Part shown: positions 1-8,159 of the stretch, piece by piece
Position numbering within the stretch: position 1 is the stretch's first letter
How the letters are laid out: each line of letters opens with the position of its first letter
Origin: an uncultured Bacteroidota bacterium
Lineage (GTDB): Bacteria > Bacteroidota > Bacteroidia > Chitinophagales > Chitinophagaceae
Length of the DNA: 49,179 nucleotides
NCBI GenBank assembly: GCA_903853805.1
Contig: CAINUN010000008.1
Span: forward strand, 1-49,179
Reading direction: 5' to 3'
The notes under the pieces: model-generated
Told to the model about the DNA's origin: nothing
Database searches by the model: none
What the model saw: the letters and a program-made list of their open reading frames with translations, nothing else
Made by a program: the position numbers and the translations under genes

Positions 1-2
1 AT

Positions 3-140
3 TCTAAAAAAATTGGCGAACGATTGAACATAAGCCATCGTACTGTTGAAAAACACATTGAAAACGTGAAAGAGGAACTTGGATTACCCAACATGGCTGC
101 CCTCATTTCAAATGCCTTTCGTTGTGGATGGGTAAGCTGA
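3..140 (+). CDS. C-terminal end of a LuxR/NarL-type HTH transcription regulator (partial)
   Basis: This is the 3' end of a gene that begins upstream of the window. The open frame from base 3 gives 45 residues and a TGA stop at 138-140. The residues include ISHRTVEKHIENVKEELGL, the recognition-helix region of the LuxR/GerE helix-turn-helix. In this family that C-terminal domain binds DNA, commonly behind a receiver or sensor domain, which cannot be seen here. Its target is unknown. About 130 bp of AT-rich, low-complexity DNA separates it from the next gene, so co-transcription is doubtful. Confidence 0.75.
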   Translation, partial: SKKIGERLNISHRTVEKHIENVKEELGLPNMAALISNAFRCGWVS

Positions 141-269
141 GGGATTATTGAATGTTGAGTGTTGAATTAGGTTTTAGAAATTAGGATTTAGGATTTAGAG
201 TTTAGGAGTTAGCAATTAGAAATTCGGAATTAGTTATCCTCTTCTTTACCTTGCCGCTTCTTAATTTTT
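141..269. repeat. Low-complexity intergenic stretch with TTAGGATT-like units
   Basis: Bases 165-232 contain short degenerate units such as gaaattagg, atttaggattt, agagtttagg and agaaattcgg. A closely similar run occurs at 2029-2067 before the TlpA-like gene. No gene is seen. It looks like a dispersed intergenic simple-repeat family, and function is unknown. Confidence 0.4.
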
Positions 270-782
270 ATGATGAAGCCTTTAGGACTTATTCTTTTTT
301 GCGCATTATTGAGTTGCTCATTTATTGCCCAATCGCAGTTGCCCAACAACCAATGTTTTTTAGGACAAAAAAAAGGGCTGATGAATGCTTCTACTGTAAT
401 AGTGTTGCCAATAAAAAACAACAATTACATTATTGAGTATTATGAAAGCGCAAGTGTATTGAATGGCATTCCTAAAACAGATACCTTAAGCTACAAAGAC
501 TATCGGTTTTTCAACAACGATTATGCAGTTTATGTAGAAGATAACCGACTTGTTATTCAAAGAAAAGAGGAACGGCAAGAATATAAATTTCAATTAAGAA
601 CCCTTTGCGACCCAACTATTAATGAGATAAGAAATAAGCCTTTCAACAATGCCCTTCTTGATAAGATAACTAATGTGGCTCAGGCAAAACAATTTAAAAA
701 GGATACTGAGAATGCAATGGCATCTATGTGTCATGAAGAGTTTGTGAAGTTTGCTGATAAGCTATTTGAAGCATTGAAATAA
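270..782 (+). CDS. Secreted protein of unknown function
   Basis: The 170-residue product starts with MMKP; the second ATG at 273 is an equally good start. Residues 1-22 form a hydrophobic signal peptide ending in a SQ-L type cleavage region, so the protein is exported. It contains a Cys near the signal peptide (LLSCSF), but the context is not a convincing lipobox. The rest is charged and mixed, with the C-terminal half (about 115-170) likely helical. I do not recognise a family. It may be transcribed with the next genes, since no terminator is seen in the 80-bp gap. Confidence 0.65.
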   Translation: MMKPLGLILFCALLSCSFIAQSQLPNNQCFLGQKKGLMNASTVIVLPIKNNNYIIEYYESASVLNGIPKTDTLSYKDYRFFNNDYAVYVEDNRLVIQRKEERQEYKFQLRTLCDPTINEIRNKPFNNALLDKITNVAQAKQFKKDTENAMASMCHEEFVKFADKLFEALK

Positions 783-863
783 GCTATGTTATAGTATTCA
801 TTGACGAATTGAGAAATTGGGATTTGCTTGTTGTTATAACTACATTTGCTTGAAAGAAATACC

Positions 864-1424
864 ATGTCCCTCAGCCGATTACAAGACGATTTATTGAAAG
901 ATTTTCGTGAGCAAAAAAAAGTCATTGTTAAGCAAATAGAATTATTCGACCCACTTGCTACTTCGCTGCGTAAACCTGCTGCCCAAAGATTGATGAATAA
1001 AGGTTTGCTAATTGTTCTTGAAGTGTTGTTTTATTTATTGTTTATTGCGGCTGTTTGTTTTGCTGTGGTCATGAATCTTGTTTATCCTTTCAACGCGCTT
1101 TCGGGTATTCATTCCATTCAAAACCTGAGCGAAGGATTGACTTATAATGATGCAGAAATATTTAGCATAGCCGTACACTTACTTGCAGGGTTTATTGGTG
1201 TTTTGTTTTTTGTCATAGCCCGCCTCATAAGAAGAATAAGATTGAAGAATTATGTGCTTAATCTTGCTGGTAAAAATATTAAAGACCTTGTTGGTCAACA
1301 TCTTGCCCGCAAAGCATCTATTGACGCCATAGAACAACGTCATTTTTTAGAATTGCCATCATTGTCAGGCAATCCCGATGCTCCTCATAGCCCTGACGAC
1401 AATGCAATAGGAACTATTGCTTAG
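864..1424 (+). CDS. Two-helix membrane protein of unknown function
   Basis: This is a 186-residue protein from the ATG at 864. An in-frame TTG at 846 is less likely because ATG is the normal start and the extra residues look random. Two strong transmembrane segments are visible, at about residues 50-72 and 97-120, separated by a roughly 30-residue loop. The N-terminal 45 residues are charged and probably cytoplasmic. The C-terminal 60 residues are also hydrophilic and end in a Pro/Asp-rich tail. No enzyme motif is seen. The end lies 10 nt before the ATG of the GNAT gene, suggesting an operon. Confidence 0.65.
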   Translation: MSLSRLQDDLLKDFREQKKVIVKQIELFDPLATSLRKPAAQRLMNKGLLIVLEVLFYLLFIAAVCFAVVMNLVYPFNALSGIHSIQNLSEGLTYNDAEIFSIAVHLLAGFIGVLFFVIARLIRRIRLKNYVLNLAGKNIKDLVGQHLARKASIDAIEQRHFLELPSLSGNPDAPHSPDDNAIGTIA

Positions 1425-1434
1425 TTTTATTTCA

Positions 1435-1992
1435 ATGACTCATTCTTTATTAAATTTTGTAGAAGAAGCAACTATCATCGAAACACCAAGACTTTATTTG
1501 CGCTTGATGTCGCCCTTGGTTTTTAAAAAACTGATGACCCAGTTTCCTGATGATATCATTATGGCGATTTTGGGTAAAGCCAATAAAGAAGAGTTGGCAG
1601 CCGAAAAAGAAAAGTTTGAAAAGGGGTTAAGCACCTTCAATCGATCATATCATTACTTCCAACTGATTGACAAAGTAAGCCTTCAAGTAATAGGGTGGTG
1701 TGGTTATCATACTTGGTATTTTCCTCATTTTCGGGCTGAATTAGGCTACGAACTTTTCAAAGAAGAATGGCGAAACAAAGGTTTGATGAAAGAAGCCTTG
1801 TCGCCCATTATACATTTTGGATTTGAGACAATGGAACTAAATAGAATTGAAGCATTTGTTAGTCCCAATAATGTTCCTTCGCAAAAGCTAATATGGCATT
1901 TTGGTTTTCAGGAAGAAGGCTTAATGCGTCAACACTATAATTTTGAAGACTCACAGATTTTTTCTTTGTTGAAAGCAGATTACAATGGATAA
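1435..1992 (+). CDS. GNAT-family N-acetyltransferase (RimJ/RimL-like)
   Basis: The 185-residue product has the RimJ/RimL type acetyltransferase layout. An N-terminal strand reads ETPRLYLRLMSP, the middle has WCGYHTWYFPHFRAELGYEL, and an acetyl-CoA binding stretch follows around EEWRNKGLMKEAL. The segment LNRIEAFVSPNNVPSQKLI and then HFGFQEEGLMRQ is the classic C-terminal motif of this family. It should transfer an acetyl group from acetyl-CoA to a protein N-terminus or small amine; the substrate cannot be inferred. I chose ATG 1435 over the in-frame TTG at 1417, which overlaps the previous stop. A hairpin terminator follows directly. Confidence 0.85.
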   Translation: MTHSLLNFVEEATIIETPRLYLRLMSPLVFKKLMTQFPDDIIMAILGKANKEELAAEKEKFEKGLSTFNRSYHYFQLIDKVSLQVIGWCGYHTWYFPHFRAELGYELFKEEWRNKGLMKEALSPIIHFGFETMELNRIEAFVSPNNVPSQKLIWHFGFQEEGLMRQHYNFEDSQIFSLLKADYNG

Positions 1993-1996
1993 AAAA

Positions 1997-2019
1997 AATC
2001 CCGAGCAACGCTCAGGATT
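1997..2019. terminator. Bidirectional rho-independent terminator
   Basis: The arms are AATCC-C-GAGC (1997-2006) and GCTC-A-GGATT (2010-2019), with one C/A mismatch and an AAC loop. An A run precedes and a T-rich run follows, so it can end both the GNAT gene and the convergent TlpA-like gene. Confidence 0.75.
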
Positions 2020-2066
2020 ATTTATTTTGAATTAGAGATTAGAAATTCGGATTTAGAGTTTCGAAT

Positions 2067-2558
2067 TCATTGCGCCACCAATTCTTTCACTTTACCATAC
2101 ACTTCATTTTCACCACCTTCTTCGTAGCCTGTATGACGGAAAACAATGTTTCCTTTTTTATCAATGATAATAAGGAAAGGAACATTGTCAAAGTTCAAAG
2201 AACGTTTGAGGTCGCTATTAGCATCAATAAAATAAGGAAAATCCCAACCTTGGCTTTTCGCATAACTACGCACTAAACCTTCGGCACGTGATTCGTCAAT
2301 TGAAACTGTCATGTAGTTGAAGTCTGTTTCTTTTTTCCAATCAGCAAGTTTCTCACGAATGTTTTTGATTTCTTTTTTACAAGGCACACACCATGTTGCC
2401 CAAAAACTAACCACGGTAACTTTTCCGGGTTCGAAACATTGATTGAAAGCTACTTTCTTACTGCTGTTTACATCTTTTATTTGTGTTGTTGGGAGTTGTG
2501 CTTGAGCAATGATTGTTGAAAAAATGATGCTTAGCGACAATGCAATAATTCTTTTCAT
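2067..2558 (-). CDS. Exported TlpA/ResA-like thiol-disulfide oxidoreductase
   Basis: The 163-residue protein has a signal peptide (residues 1-20, ending AQAQ) and a thioredoxin fold. The active-site motif WCVPC has its cysteines at 57 and 60. The conserved cis-proline region appears as VPFLIIIDKKGNIVFRHTGY. Such proteins reduce disulfides in the cell envelope, for example during cytochrome c maturation or oxidative-damage repair; the partner is not evident here. It is transcribed divergently from the DUF6029 gene across a 91-bp gap and ends at a shared terminator. Confidence 0.88.
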   Translation of the reverse strand: MKRIIALSLSIIFSTIIAQAQLPTTQIKDVNSSKKVAFNQCFEPGKVTVVSFWATWCVPCKKEIKNIREKLADWKKETDFNYMTVSIDESRAEGLVRSYAKSQGWDFPYFIDANSDLKRSLNFDNVPFLIIIDKKGNIVFRHTGYEEGGENEVYGKVKELVAQ

Positions 2559-2614
2559 AAAACTTGTTTTAAAAATAATTAGCTAAAACCTTGCCGAAGT
2601 TTTAAAATGAGTTC

Positions 2615-2622
2615 TAAATTCG
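2615..2622 (+). promoter_or_regulatory. Candidate -7 box for the DUF6029 gene
   Basis: TAAATTCG is one base from the Bacteroidota -7 consensus TAnnTTTG. A CTTG at 2590-2593 lies 21 bp upstream as a possible -33 element. The predicted transcript would start about 20 nt before the ATG at 2650. Confidence 0.35.
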
Positions 2623-2649
2623 GACAAAATTTAAAAGAGAGGCAAGTTA

Positions 2650-4248
2650 ATGAAAAAATTAGCGCTTATCGGAATGCTGGCAATCGGAAGTTTTGCAGCA
2701 CAGGCACAAGGCACCCTTAGTGGCAATCTAACTTCGAACGTAAACTTTTACAATCGTGATTCTTCCATTAATGCTATGGGAAATCCTTTGTATAATAATC
2801 TTATGAGTGGTGGTGAGACTTGGATGAGTCTTCGCTATAATAACAATGGCTTTACGGCTACGTTGCGTGCAGATGCATTTCATAATTCTAACCTCTACAA
2901 TCCTGGCGAACCTATTACAGGTTATGGCATTGGTGCATGGACACTTAGCAAGGAAATGGACAACATGACCATTACTGCGGGGTATATTTATGACCAAATT
3001 GGAAGTGGCATTCTTTTTCGTGCTTATGAAGACCGTGGTTTGTTGATTGACAATGCTTTGGTAGGCATTCATTTGAAATACAAAATTGACGACCACATCA
3101 ATCTAAAAATGTTTACTGGTCAGCAGAAAAATGTAAAAACCTTTGCGCGCTATGAGCCTGTCATCAAAGGCTTGAATGTTGAAGGAGATTATCAATTAGG
3201 TAATGTGCATATCAATCCAGGTTTTGGTGCATTGAATCGCACTATGGATCAAGAAAGCATGAATGCTATAGTGGCAAAAATCAATAGCTATGAATTGAAA
3301 GACCGTTTTGTGCCTACCTACAATACCTATGCTTTTACATTTTACAATACCCTTACAGCAGGCGATTTTTCTTGGTATGCAGAGGGTGCCTATAAAACAG
3401 CTGAAGCTATTAAAGGCGCTATACTCGATGATAAATTAGTAAACAATGAGGGAAGTGTATTTTATTCTACACTCGGATATGCTAAGAAAGGAATTGCTAT
3501 TAACTTAAATGCTAAACGCACAGAAAACTTTGTGTTACGCACATCACCTAATGAAATTCTAAATCGTGGTATGATGAATTGGCAACCAGTTGTTGCACGT
3601 ATGCGTCCGCAACGTTTATTGGCTAGATACACACCTGCTTCGCAGGATATTTCTGAAATGGCTATTGGGGGTGATGTATTGATTTCGCCAAATGACAACT
3701 TAGATATTACGTTGAATTACACTGACATCAAAACCCTTGACAATACCGCACTTTATAATGAAATTTATGGAGAATTCAATTATCGTGGCGTGGATAATTG
3801 GCAATTTCAATTGGGCTTACAATTGTTGAAATACAATCAGTCTTTATACCAAGTAAAGCCTAATGTGCCTACTGTTAATGCAGTGACGCCATTCACTGAA
3901 ATTGTTTATAAAATCAACGACAAACAATCTATTCGTACTGAATGGGAATACATGAGTACAGAGCAAGATTTTGGTTCTTGGGCATTTGGTTTGGTAGAAT
4001 TTACCATTGCACCTAAGTGGTCGTTTGCTGTTTCAGATATGTACATCACTAGTCTAAATAAAGAAAATCCTGCCGGTGTTACCTCTCAAAATCATTTTTA
4101 TAATTTTTTCACATCATTTACTAAAGGTGCTAATCGTTTTACTTTGGCTTATGTGAAACAAGTTGAAGGAATTAACTGTACGGGTGGTGTTTGTCGATAT
4201 GAACCAGCTTTTAGTGGCTTGAAGTTTTCAGTGAATTCGAGTTTCTAA
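2650..4248 (+). CDS. DUF6029 family outer-surface/beta-barrel-like protein
   Basis: The 532-residue protein has a signal peptide (MKKLALIGMLAIGSFAAQAQ). A long series of alternating aromatic and hydrophobic strands follows, such as SLRYNNNGFTATLRADAF and FTFYNTLTAGDFSWYAEGAYK, as in outer-membrane beta-barrels. The motif region GYGIGAWTLSKE, then TAGYIYDQIGSGILFRAYEDRG, matches what I remember of the Bacteroidota DUF6029 family. It ends in an aromatic-flanked strand (KFSVNSSF), typical of barrels. Two cysteines near the C-terminus (NCTGGVC) may form a disulfide. The function of this family is unknown; surface location is inferred. It is monocistronic by position. Confidence 0.75.
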   Translation: MKKLALIGMLAIGSFAAQAQGTLSGNLTSNVNFYNRDSSINAMGNPLYNNLMSGGETWMSLRYNNNGFTATLRADAFHNSNLYNPGEPITGYGIGAWTLSKEMDNMTITAGYIYDQIGSGILFRAYEDRGLLIDNALVGIHLKYKIDDHINLKMFTGQQKNVKTFARYEPVIKGLNVEGDYQLGNVHINPGFGALNRTMDQESMNAIVAKINSYELKDRFVPTYNTYAFTFYNTLTAGDFSWYAEGAYKTAEAIKGAILDDKLVNNEGSVFYSTLGYAKKGIAINLNAKRTENFVLRTSPNEILNRGMMNWQPVVARMRPQRLLARYTPASQDISEMAIGGDVLISPNDNLDITLNYTDIKTLDNTALYNEIYGEFNYRGVDNWQFQLGLQLLKYNQSLYQVKPNVPTVNAVTPFTEIVYKINDKQSIRTEWEYMSTEQDFGSWAFGLVEFTIAPKWSFAVSDMYITSLNKENPAGVTSQNHFYNFFTSFTKGANRFTLAYVKQVEGINCTGGVCRYEPAFSGLKFSVNSSF

Positions 4249-4290
4249 AGTTTGAGAAGCTTAGATGTAAGTTTTAAGTTGGTATGGGGT

Positions 4291-5145
4291 TTAATTAAAT
4301 TGTTCCCAAATTTTCACTGTTTCCACAGCTTCTTTCACATCGTGCACTCGAAGAATATTTGCACCTTGTTGGAGTGCAATCATATTTAATGCTGTAGTGC
4401 CATTTAATGCATCTTCAGGTGTAACGCCAAGTGTTTTACATACCATAGATTTACGTGAAAGTCCAGCTAGAACAGGCTTGCCTAAAATATGGAAGGTGTG
4501 TAATTTTTTTAATAAAGCAAAATTGTGTTCTAAGGATTTACCAAAACCAAATCCTGGATCAATAATAATGTCGATTATGCCAACTTGTGAGGCTTCGTCA
4601 CATTTCATTCGAAGAAAATCACGTACTTCAAAAACTACATCTTCATAAGCAGGGTTTTGTTGCATAGTTTCAGGCGTTCCTTGCATGTGCATGGCTATAT
4701 AGGGCACTTTTAGGTTTGCAACTGTCGAAAGCATGTTATTGTCTATCTGTCCGCTGCTGACATCATTTACAATAGAAGCTCCAGCATATACAGCTTCCTC
4801 CGCCACCTTAGCATGATAAGTATCTATAGAAAGCCAAGCATCTGGAAAACGCAGTTGAATATTTTCAACGACAGGGATTACTCTTTCTAATTCTTCATGA
4901 ATATCAATTATTGCAGCGCCGGGCTTAGTAGATGCGCCACCAATGTCAAGTATTAACGCACCATCCTTCAACATTTTTTCTGCCTTTTTCAATAAATCAC
5001 TGATTGAATTTTCTCTGCCTTTGTTGTAAAAGCTGTCGGGTGTGGCATTTAATATCCCCATTACAATAGGGCTAGAAAGGTCAAGAAGTTTACCCTTACT
5101 TTGCAGGATGGTTTGTACGGGCAAAAATGTACTTTTGGCGCTCAT
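4291..5145 (-). CDS. folP: Dihydropteroate synthase
   Basis: The enzyme condenses p-aminobenzoate with 6-hydroxymethyl-dihydropterin pyrophosphate to make dihydropteroate for folate synthesis, and is the sulfonamide target. The 284 residues show the family signatures MGILNATPDSF at about 29-39, LDIGGASTKPGA at about 66-77, SIDTYHAKVAEEA and NDVSSG. Then come DPGFGFGKSLEHN, LAGLSRKSM and the C-terminal LRVHDVKE. All the expected pterin and phosphate-binding residues appear present. It is divergent from the DUF1599 gene, with a 41-bp gap holding a 6-bp inverted repeat. Confidence 0.96.
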   Translation of the reverse strand: MSAKSTFLPVQTILQSKGKLLDLSSPIVMGILNATPDSFYNKGRENSISDLLKKAEKMLKDGALILDIGGASTKPGAAIIDIHEELERVIPVVENIQLRFPDAWLSIDTYHAKVAEEAVYAGASIVNDVSSGQIDNNMLSTVANLKVPYIAMHMQGTPETMQQNPAYEDVVFEVRDFLRMKCDEASQVGIIDIIIDPGFGFGKSLEHNFALLKKLHTFHILGKPVLAGLSRKSMVCKTLGVTPEDALNGTTALNMIALQQGANILRVHDVKEAVETVKIWEQFN

Positions 5146-5148
5146 TTC

Positions 5149-5167
5149 ACTGCAAATAAAATGCAGT
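5149..5167. promoter_or_regulatory. Inverted repeat between folP and the DUF1599 gene
   Basis: ACTGCA (5149-5154) and TGCAGT (5162-5167) form a perfect dyad with a 7-bp AT spacer, inside the 41-bp divergent intergenic region. It could be an operator for both genes. No regulator is identified. Confidence 0.35.
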
Positions 5168-5186
5168 TAAGGCATAGCAACAAGTC

Positions 5187-5720
5187 ATGGCAAATACTTT
5201 AGAACAATATCGCAGCGTGTTGAACAGGTGTAAGGATTTATACCTAAACAAAGCAGCAGATTATGGGACATCTTGGCGAGTGTTACGCACCATCAGCATA
5301 GTAGATCAGATTTACATCAAAGCATGGCGTATTCGTCAGATACAGGAGACAGGCATTCAAAAAATTGAAGACACGATAGAAAGTGAATTTATTGGTATTG
5401 TGAATTATGGCATAATAGCGTTGATTCAATTATCAATTTCAGAAAATGAAGAAACGGAATTGGATGTTGCAAAAGCCAAAGATTGGTATGAGTTGGAAGC
5501 GCAAAAAGTAGAAGACCTTATGCAACAAAAAAACCATGACTATGGCGAAGCATGGCGAGAAATGAGTCAGCAAAGTTTTGTGGACCTAATTTTAGTGAAA
5601 CTCCTTCGTGTAAAACAAATACTTGCAAATGATGGAAAAACTACTGTGAGTGAAGGGATAGACGCCAATTTTGCCGACATGGTGAACTATGCTGTCTTTG
5701 CTTTGATTAATAGCCAATAA
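5187..5720 (+). CDS. DUF1599 (nucleotide modification associated domain 1) protein with two domain copies
   Basis: The 177-residue protein contains two similar halves. The first has LYLNKAADYGTSWRVLR at about residues 17-33, then IYIKAWRIRQIQE. The second has LMQQKNHDYGEAWREMSQQ at about 111-129, then LILVKLLRVKQIL. Each half ends with a FxxxVNYxxxALI segment. DUF1599 belongs to a set predicted to act on nucleotides, but its biochemistry is not established as far as I know. The gene starts 41 bp from divergent folP, a pairing I recall from other Bacteroidota genomes, which may point to a folate or nucleotide role. No signal peptide is present, so it is cytoplasmic. Confidence 0.85.
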   Translation: MANTLEQYRSVLNRCKDLYLNKAADYGTSWRVLRTISIVDQIYIKAWRIRQIQETGIQKIEDTIESEFIGIVNYGIIALIQLSISENEETELDVAKAKDWYELEAQKVEDLMQQKNHDYGEAWREMSQQSFVDLILVKLLRVKQILANDGKTTVSEGIDANFADMVNYAVFALINSQ

Positions 5721-5753
5721 CTACAGTCATAAAATCCTTTCGTTTTTTTGTTT

Positions 5754-5784
5754 TAGGTTTGCAGCCGATTACCACATTTTGTGG
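5754..5784 (+). promoter_or_regulatory. Promoter -7 box and 5' hairpin for etfBA
   Basis: TAGGTTTG at 5754-5761 matches TAnnTTTG exactly. The predicted start falls near 5768. A small hairpin, CCACA (5772-5776) with TGTGG (5780-5784), would sit at the extreme 5' end of the mRNA and is followed by ATTTTT. It could stabilise the transcript or terminate read-through from the DUF1599 gene. Confidence 0.5.
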
Positions 5785-5813
5785 ATTTTTCCTTATAAGA
5801 ATTCTATTTTCTG

Positions 5814-6557
5814 ATGAAGATATTAGTTTGTACCAGTCAGGTTCCTGACACTACTTCCAAAGTTGCTTTTAGCGACAACAATACTAAATTCAATACGGCT
5901 GGTGTCACCATGATCATCAATCCTTACGATGAATGGTATGCCCTAGTTCGTGCGCTTGAATTGAAAGAATCTGGCATTGCTACTGCTGTTCATTTAATTA
6001 CGGTTGGCAAAGCGGATAATGAACCTGTCATTCGCAAGGCATTAGCTCTTGGAGGAGATGAAGCCATTCGAATCGATACTGATAGTAATGACCCTTATGT
6101 AGTGGCTGCCGAAATTGCCAACTATGCTAAGAATGAAGGCTACGGTTTAGTACTTTGTGGCAAAGAGTCTATTGATTACAACAACGGCATTGTTGGTGGT
6201 ATGCTCGCCGAATTGCTTGATATGGATTATGTAGGTTTTGCTGCAACGCTTAATGTAAACGGAAATATTGCTACGATTGCTCGCGAAATTGAAGGTGGCG
6301 AAGAAGTAGTAAATGTCAATATTCCCCTTGTTGTTTCTTGTCAAAAAGGAATGGCTGAAGCGCGCATACCTAACATGCGTGGCATTATGGCTGCTCGCAC
6401 CAAGCCACTAAAAGTAGTTGCTGCTTCAGGCGTTGCTGCATTGACAACAATTGAGTTTTACGATATGCCTCCTGCAAAAACAGGCGTGAAATTGTTTACC
6501 GCCGATCAGCTTGATGAGTTAGTGAGCGCATTACACAACGAAGCCAAAGTCATTTAA
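5814..6557 (+). CDS. etfB: Electron transfer flavoprotein subunit beta
   Basis: EtfB and EtfA form a soluble heterodimer carrying FAD and AMP. It takes electrons from acyl-CoA and other dehydrogenases and passes them to the quinone pool. The 247-residue product has the N-terminal KILVCTSQVPDT and INPYDEWYALVRALELKE motifs. Also present are GKADNEPVIRKALALGGDEA and LVLCGKESIDYNNG, and the C-terminal IPNMRGIMAARTKPL of the family. Length is normal. etfA follows after a 52-nt gap in the same direction. Confidence 0.95.
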   Translation: MKILVCTSQVPDTTSKVAFSDNNTKFNTAGVTMIINPYDEWYALVRALELKESGIATAVHLITVGKADNEPVIRKALALGGDEAIRIDTDSNDPYVVAAEIANYAKNEGYGLVLCGKESIDYNNGIVGGMLAELLDMDYVGFAATLNVNGNIATIAREIEGGEEVVNVNIPLVVSCQKGMAEARIPNMRGIMAARTKPLKVVAASGVAALTTIEFYDMPPAKTGVKLFTADQLDELVSALHNEAKVI

Positions 6558-6609
6558 TTCAATCTAATTATTCCAAAAATTGCCCGCAAGGGAAGAAAAA
6601 ATAACAACC

Positions 6610-7587
6610 ATGTCCGTATTAGTTTTTACAGAACATACACAAGGAGTTTTTAAGAAAAAATGTTTTGAAGAAGTGCAGTATGCTGCAGCTTTGGCAAAAC
6701 AAATGAATACCACTGTTACGGCTGTTGTATTAGGCAATGCAAATGCCGATGCAATGAGTCAGTTGGGTGCTTATGGTGCTCAAAAAGTATTGCATGTTGC
6801 CGATGCTCGTCTAGATAATCTCAATAGTCGAGCATATACAAAAGCCATTACTGCTGCGGCAGAAAAAGATAGTGCTTCTGTCATCATATTAAGTCACGAT
6901 GTTACAGGAAAGGCTGTTGGTCCACGCATTGCAGCTCGTATGAAAGCAGGTATGGCAGCAGGTGCAATTGCATTACCAGATTTAAGTAAAGGGTTTGTAG
7001 TGAAGAAAGCAGTGTTTGCTGGAAAAGCTTATGCTTTTGTCAACATCACAAGTGAACAAAAAATTGTGCTCTTGATGCAAAACTCTTCTCCTGTAATAAA
7101 GGGAGAGGGTACTGCAGTGGTTGAAACGTTTTCTGTTGCTTTTGATGACAAAGACTTTGGTGTACAGGTGAAGGAAGTAAATAAAGTTACTGGCGTAGTT
7201 CCATTGGGTGAAGCTGAATTGGTTGTTTCAGGTGGTCGTGGAATGAAAGGCCCTGAAAATTGGCATATCCTTGAAGACCTTGCCAATACAATGGGTGCAG
7301 CATTAGCTTGTTCTCGTCCGGTTGCCGATAGTCATTGGCGTCCACATCACGAACATGTTGGACAAACGGGAGGAACTATTCGCCCTAATCTCTATGTTGC
7401 AGTTGGTATTTCTGGTGCTATTCAACATCTTGCTGGTGTTAATTCATCTAAGACGATTGTAGTCATCAACAAAGACAATGAAGCACCATTTTTTAAAGCT
7501 GCAGATTATGGCGTTGTTGGCGATGCGCTTGAAATTGTTCCTCAATTAACTGCTGCTATGAAGAAATTCAAAGAAGCACATCATTAA
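6610..7587 (+). CDS. etfA: Electron transfer flavoprotein subunit alpha
   Basis: This is the partner of EtfB and carries the FAD. The C-terminal FAD-binding domain is intact: SGGRGMKGPENWHILEDLA, then ACSRPVADS, VGQTGGTIRPNLYVAVGISG, AIQHLAGVNSS and INKDNEAPFFKAADYGVVGD. From ATG 6610 the product is 325 residues, the usual length. An upstream in-frame TTG at 6580 would add ten residues that do not resemble the family, so I prefer MSVLVF. A strong terminator follows. Confidence 0.95.
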   Translation: MSVLVFTEHTQGVFKKKCFEEVQYAAALAKQMNTTVTAVVLGNANADAMSQLGAYGAQKVLHVADARLDNLNSRAYTKAITAAAEKDSASVIILSHDVTGKAVGPRIAARMKAGMAAGAIALPDLSKGFVVKKAVFAGKAYAFVNITSEQKIVLLMQNSSPVIKGEGTAVVETFSVAFDDKDFGVQVKEVNKVTGVVPLGEAELVVSGGRGMKGPENWHILEDLANTMGAALACSRPVADSHWRPHHEHVGQTGGTIRPNLYVAVGISGAIQHLAGVNSSKTIVVINKDNEAPFFKAADYGVVGDALEIVPQLTAAMKKFKEAHH

Positions 7588-7606
7588 TCCATTTCTATTT
7601 GAAAAT

Positions 7607-7638
7607 AAAAGGCTGTTTCGTTAATGAAACAGCCTTTT
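7607..7638. terminator. Bidirectional terminator after etfA
   Basis: A perfect 13-bp stem, AAAAGGCTGTTTC (7607-7619) with GAAACAGCCTTTT (7626-7638), encloses a 6-nt loop and is flanked by A and T runs on both sides. It serves etfBA and the convergent membrane-protein gene. Confidence 0.92.
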
Positions 7639-7656
7639 ATTTTTCGGTTAATGCTT

Positions 7657-8067
7657 TTATTTTTTCATTACTAGTTTAGCCCCCAAAAATGCCATTGGGA
7701 AATAAGCAACGCCTAAATCTAGCACGTTGAACCACATAGGTGATGGTAATGAAAAAACCATCTGTGCGCCACCCAAAAATGTAATGAGCCCAATAATCAA
7801 GGCTATACGCATTTGATTGTTGGCAGCCATTTTACATGCAATCATACTTCCAATGAAAGCATGAAGAGCATGTGCAAAAAAAGGAATGATAAAATGCTTG
7901 GGTTCCATCAAATGCATAGATGCTTTTAGTCCTGCTTCTGTGGTGAAGTCGGCGCCTACTGGAGGGGGAATTATTTTGCTGCTCATCATTATTAGCGACA
8001 TATTGACAACGCCGCCAACTACAATACCAACAATTACTGCAAGAATGTTTTTTATTCGAGCTGACAT
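7657..8067 (-). CDS. Small four-helix membrane protein of unknown function
   Basis: From ATG 8067 (MSARIKNILAV) the product is 136 residues. A longer in-frame start at 8118 adds residues that look non-coding. Hydrophobic segments lie at about 5-27, 59-78, 84-102 and 107-128. A Gly/Val-rich first helix is followed by a periplasmic loop with HLMEPKHF. I recall similar small proteins in other Bacteroidota, but no function. It is the last gene after leuS and the SCO gene on this strand, 92 bp downstream of the latter. Confidence 0.65.
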   Translation of the reverse strand: MSARIKNILAVIVGIVVGGVVNMSLIMMSSKIIPPPVGADFTTEAGLKASMHLMEPKHFIIPFFAHALHAFIGSMIACKMAANNQMRIALIIGLITFLGGAQMVFSLPSPMWFNVLDLGVAYFPMAFLGAKLVMKK

Positions 8068-8159
8068 AAATATAGATTGATGTGAAATAATAGGGGCTAA
8101 ATTACCGAAGAAGATCAATCATGAAATTGTCTGTGCTTATGCTCATATAAAGGAGATTG

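Noticed and set aside
2728-3096. 122-codon minus-strand frame inside the DUF6029 gene
   Set aside because: It is an antisense shadow; the plus-strand gene has a signal peptide and family features.
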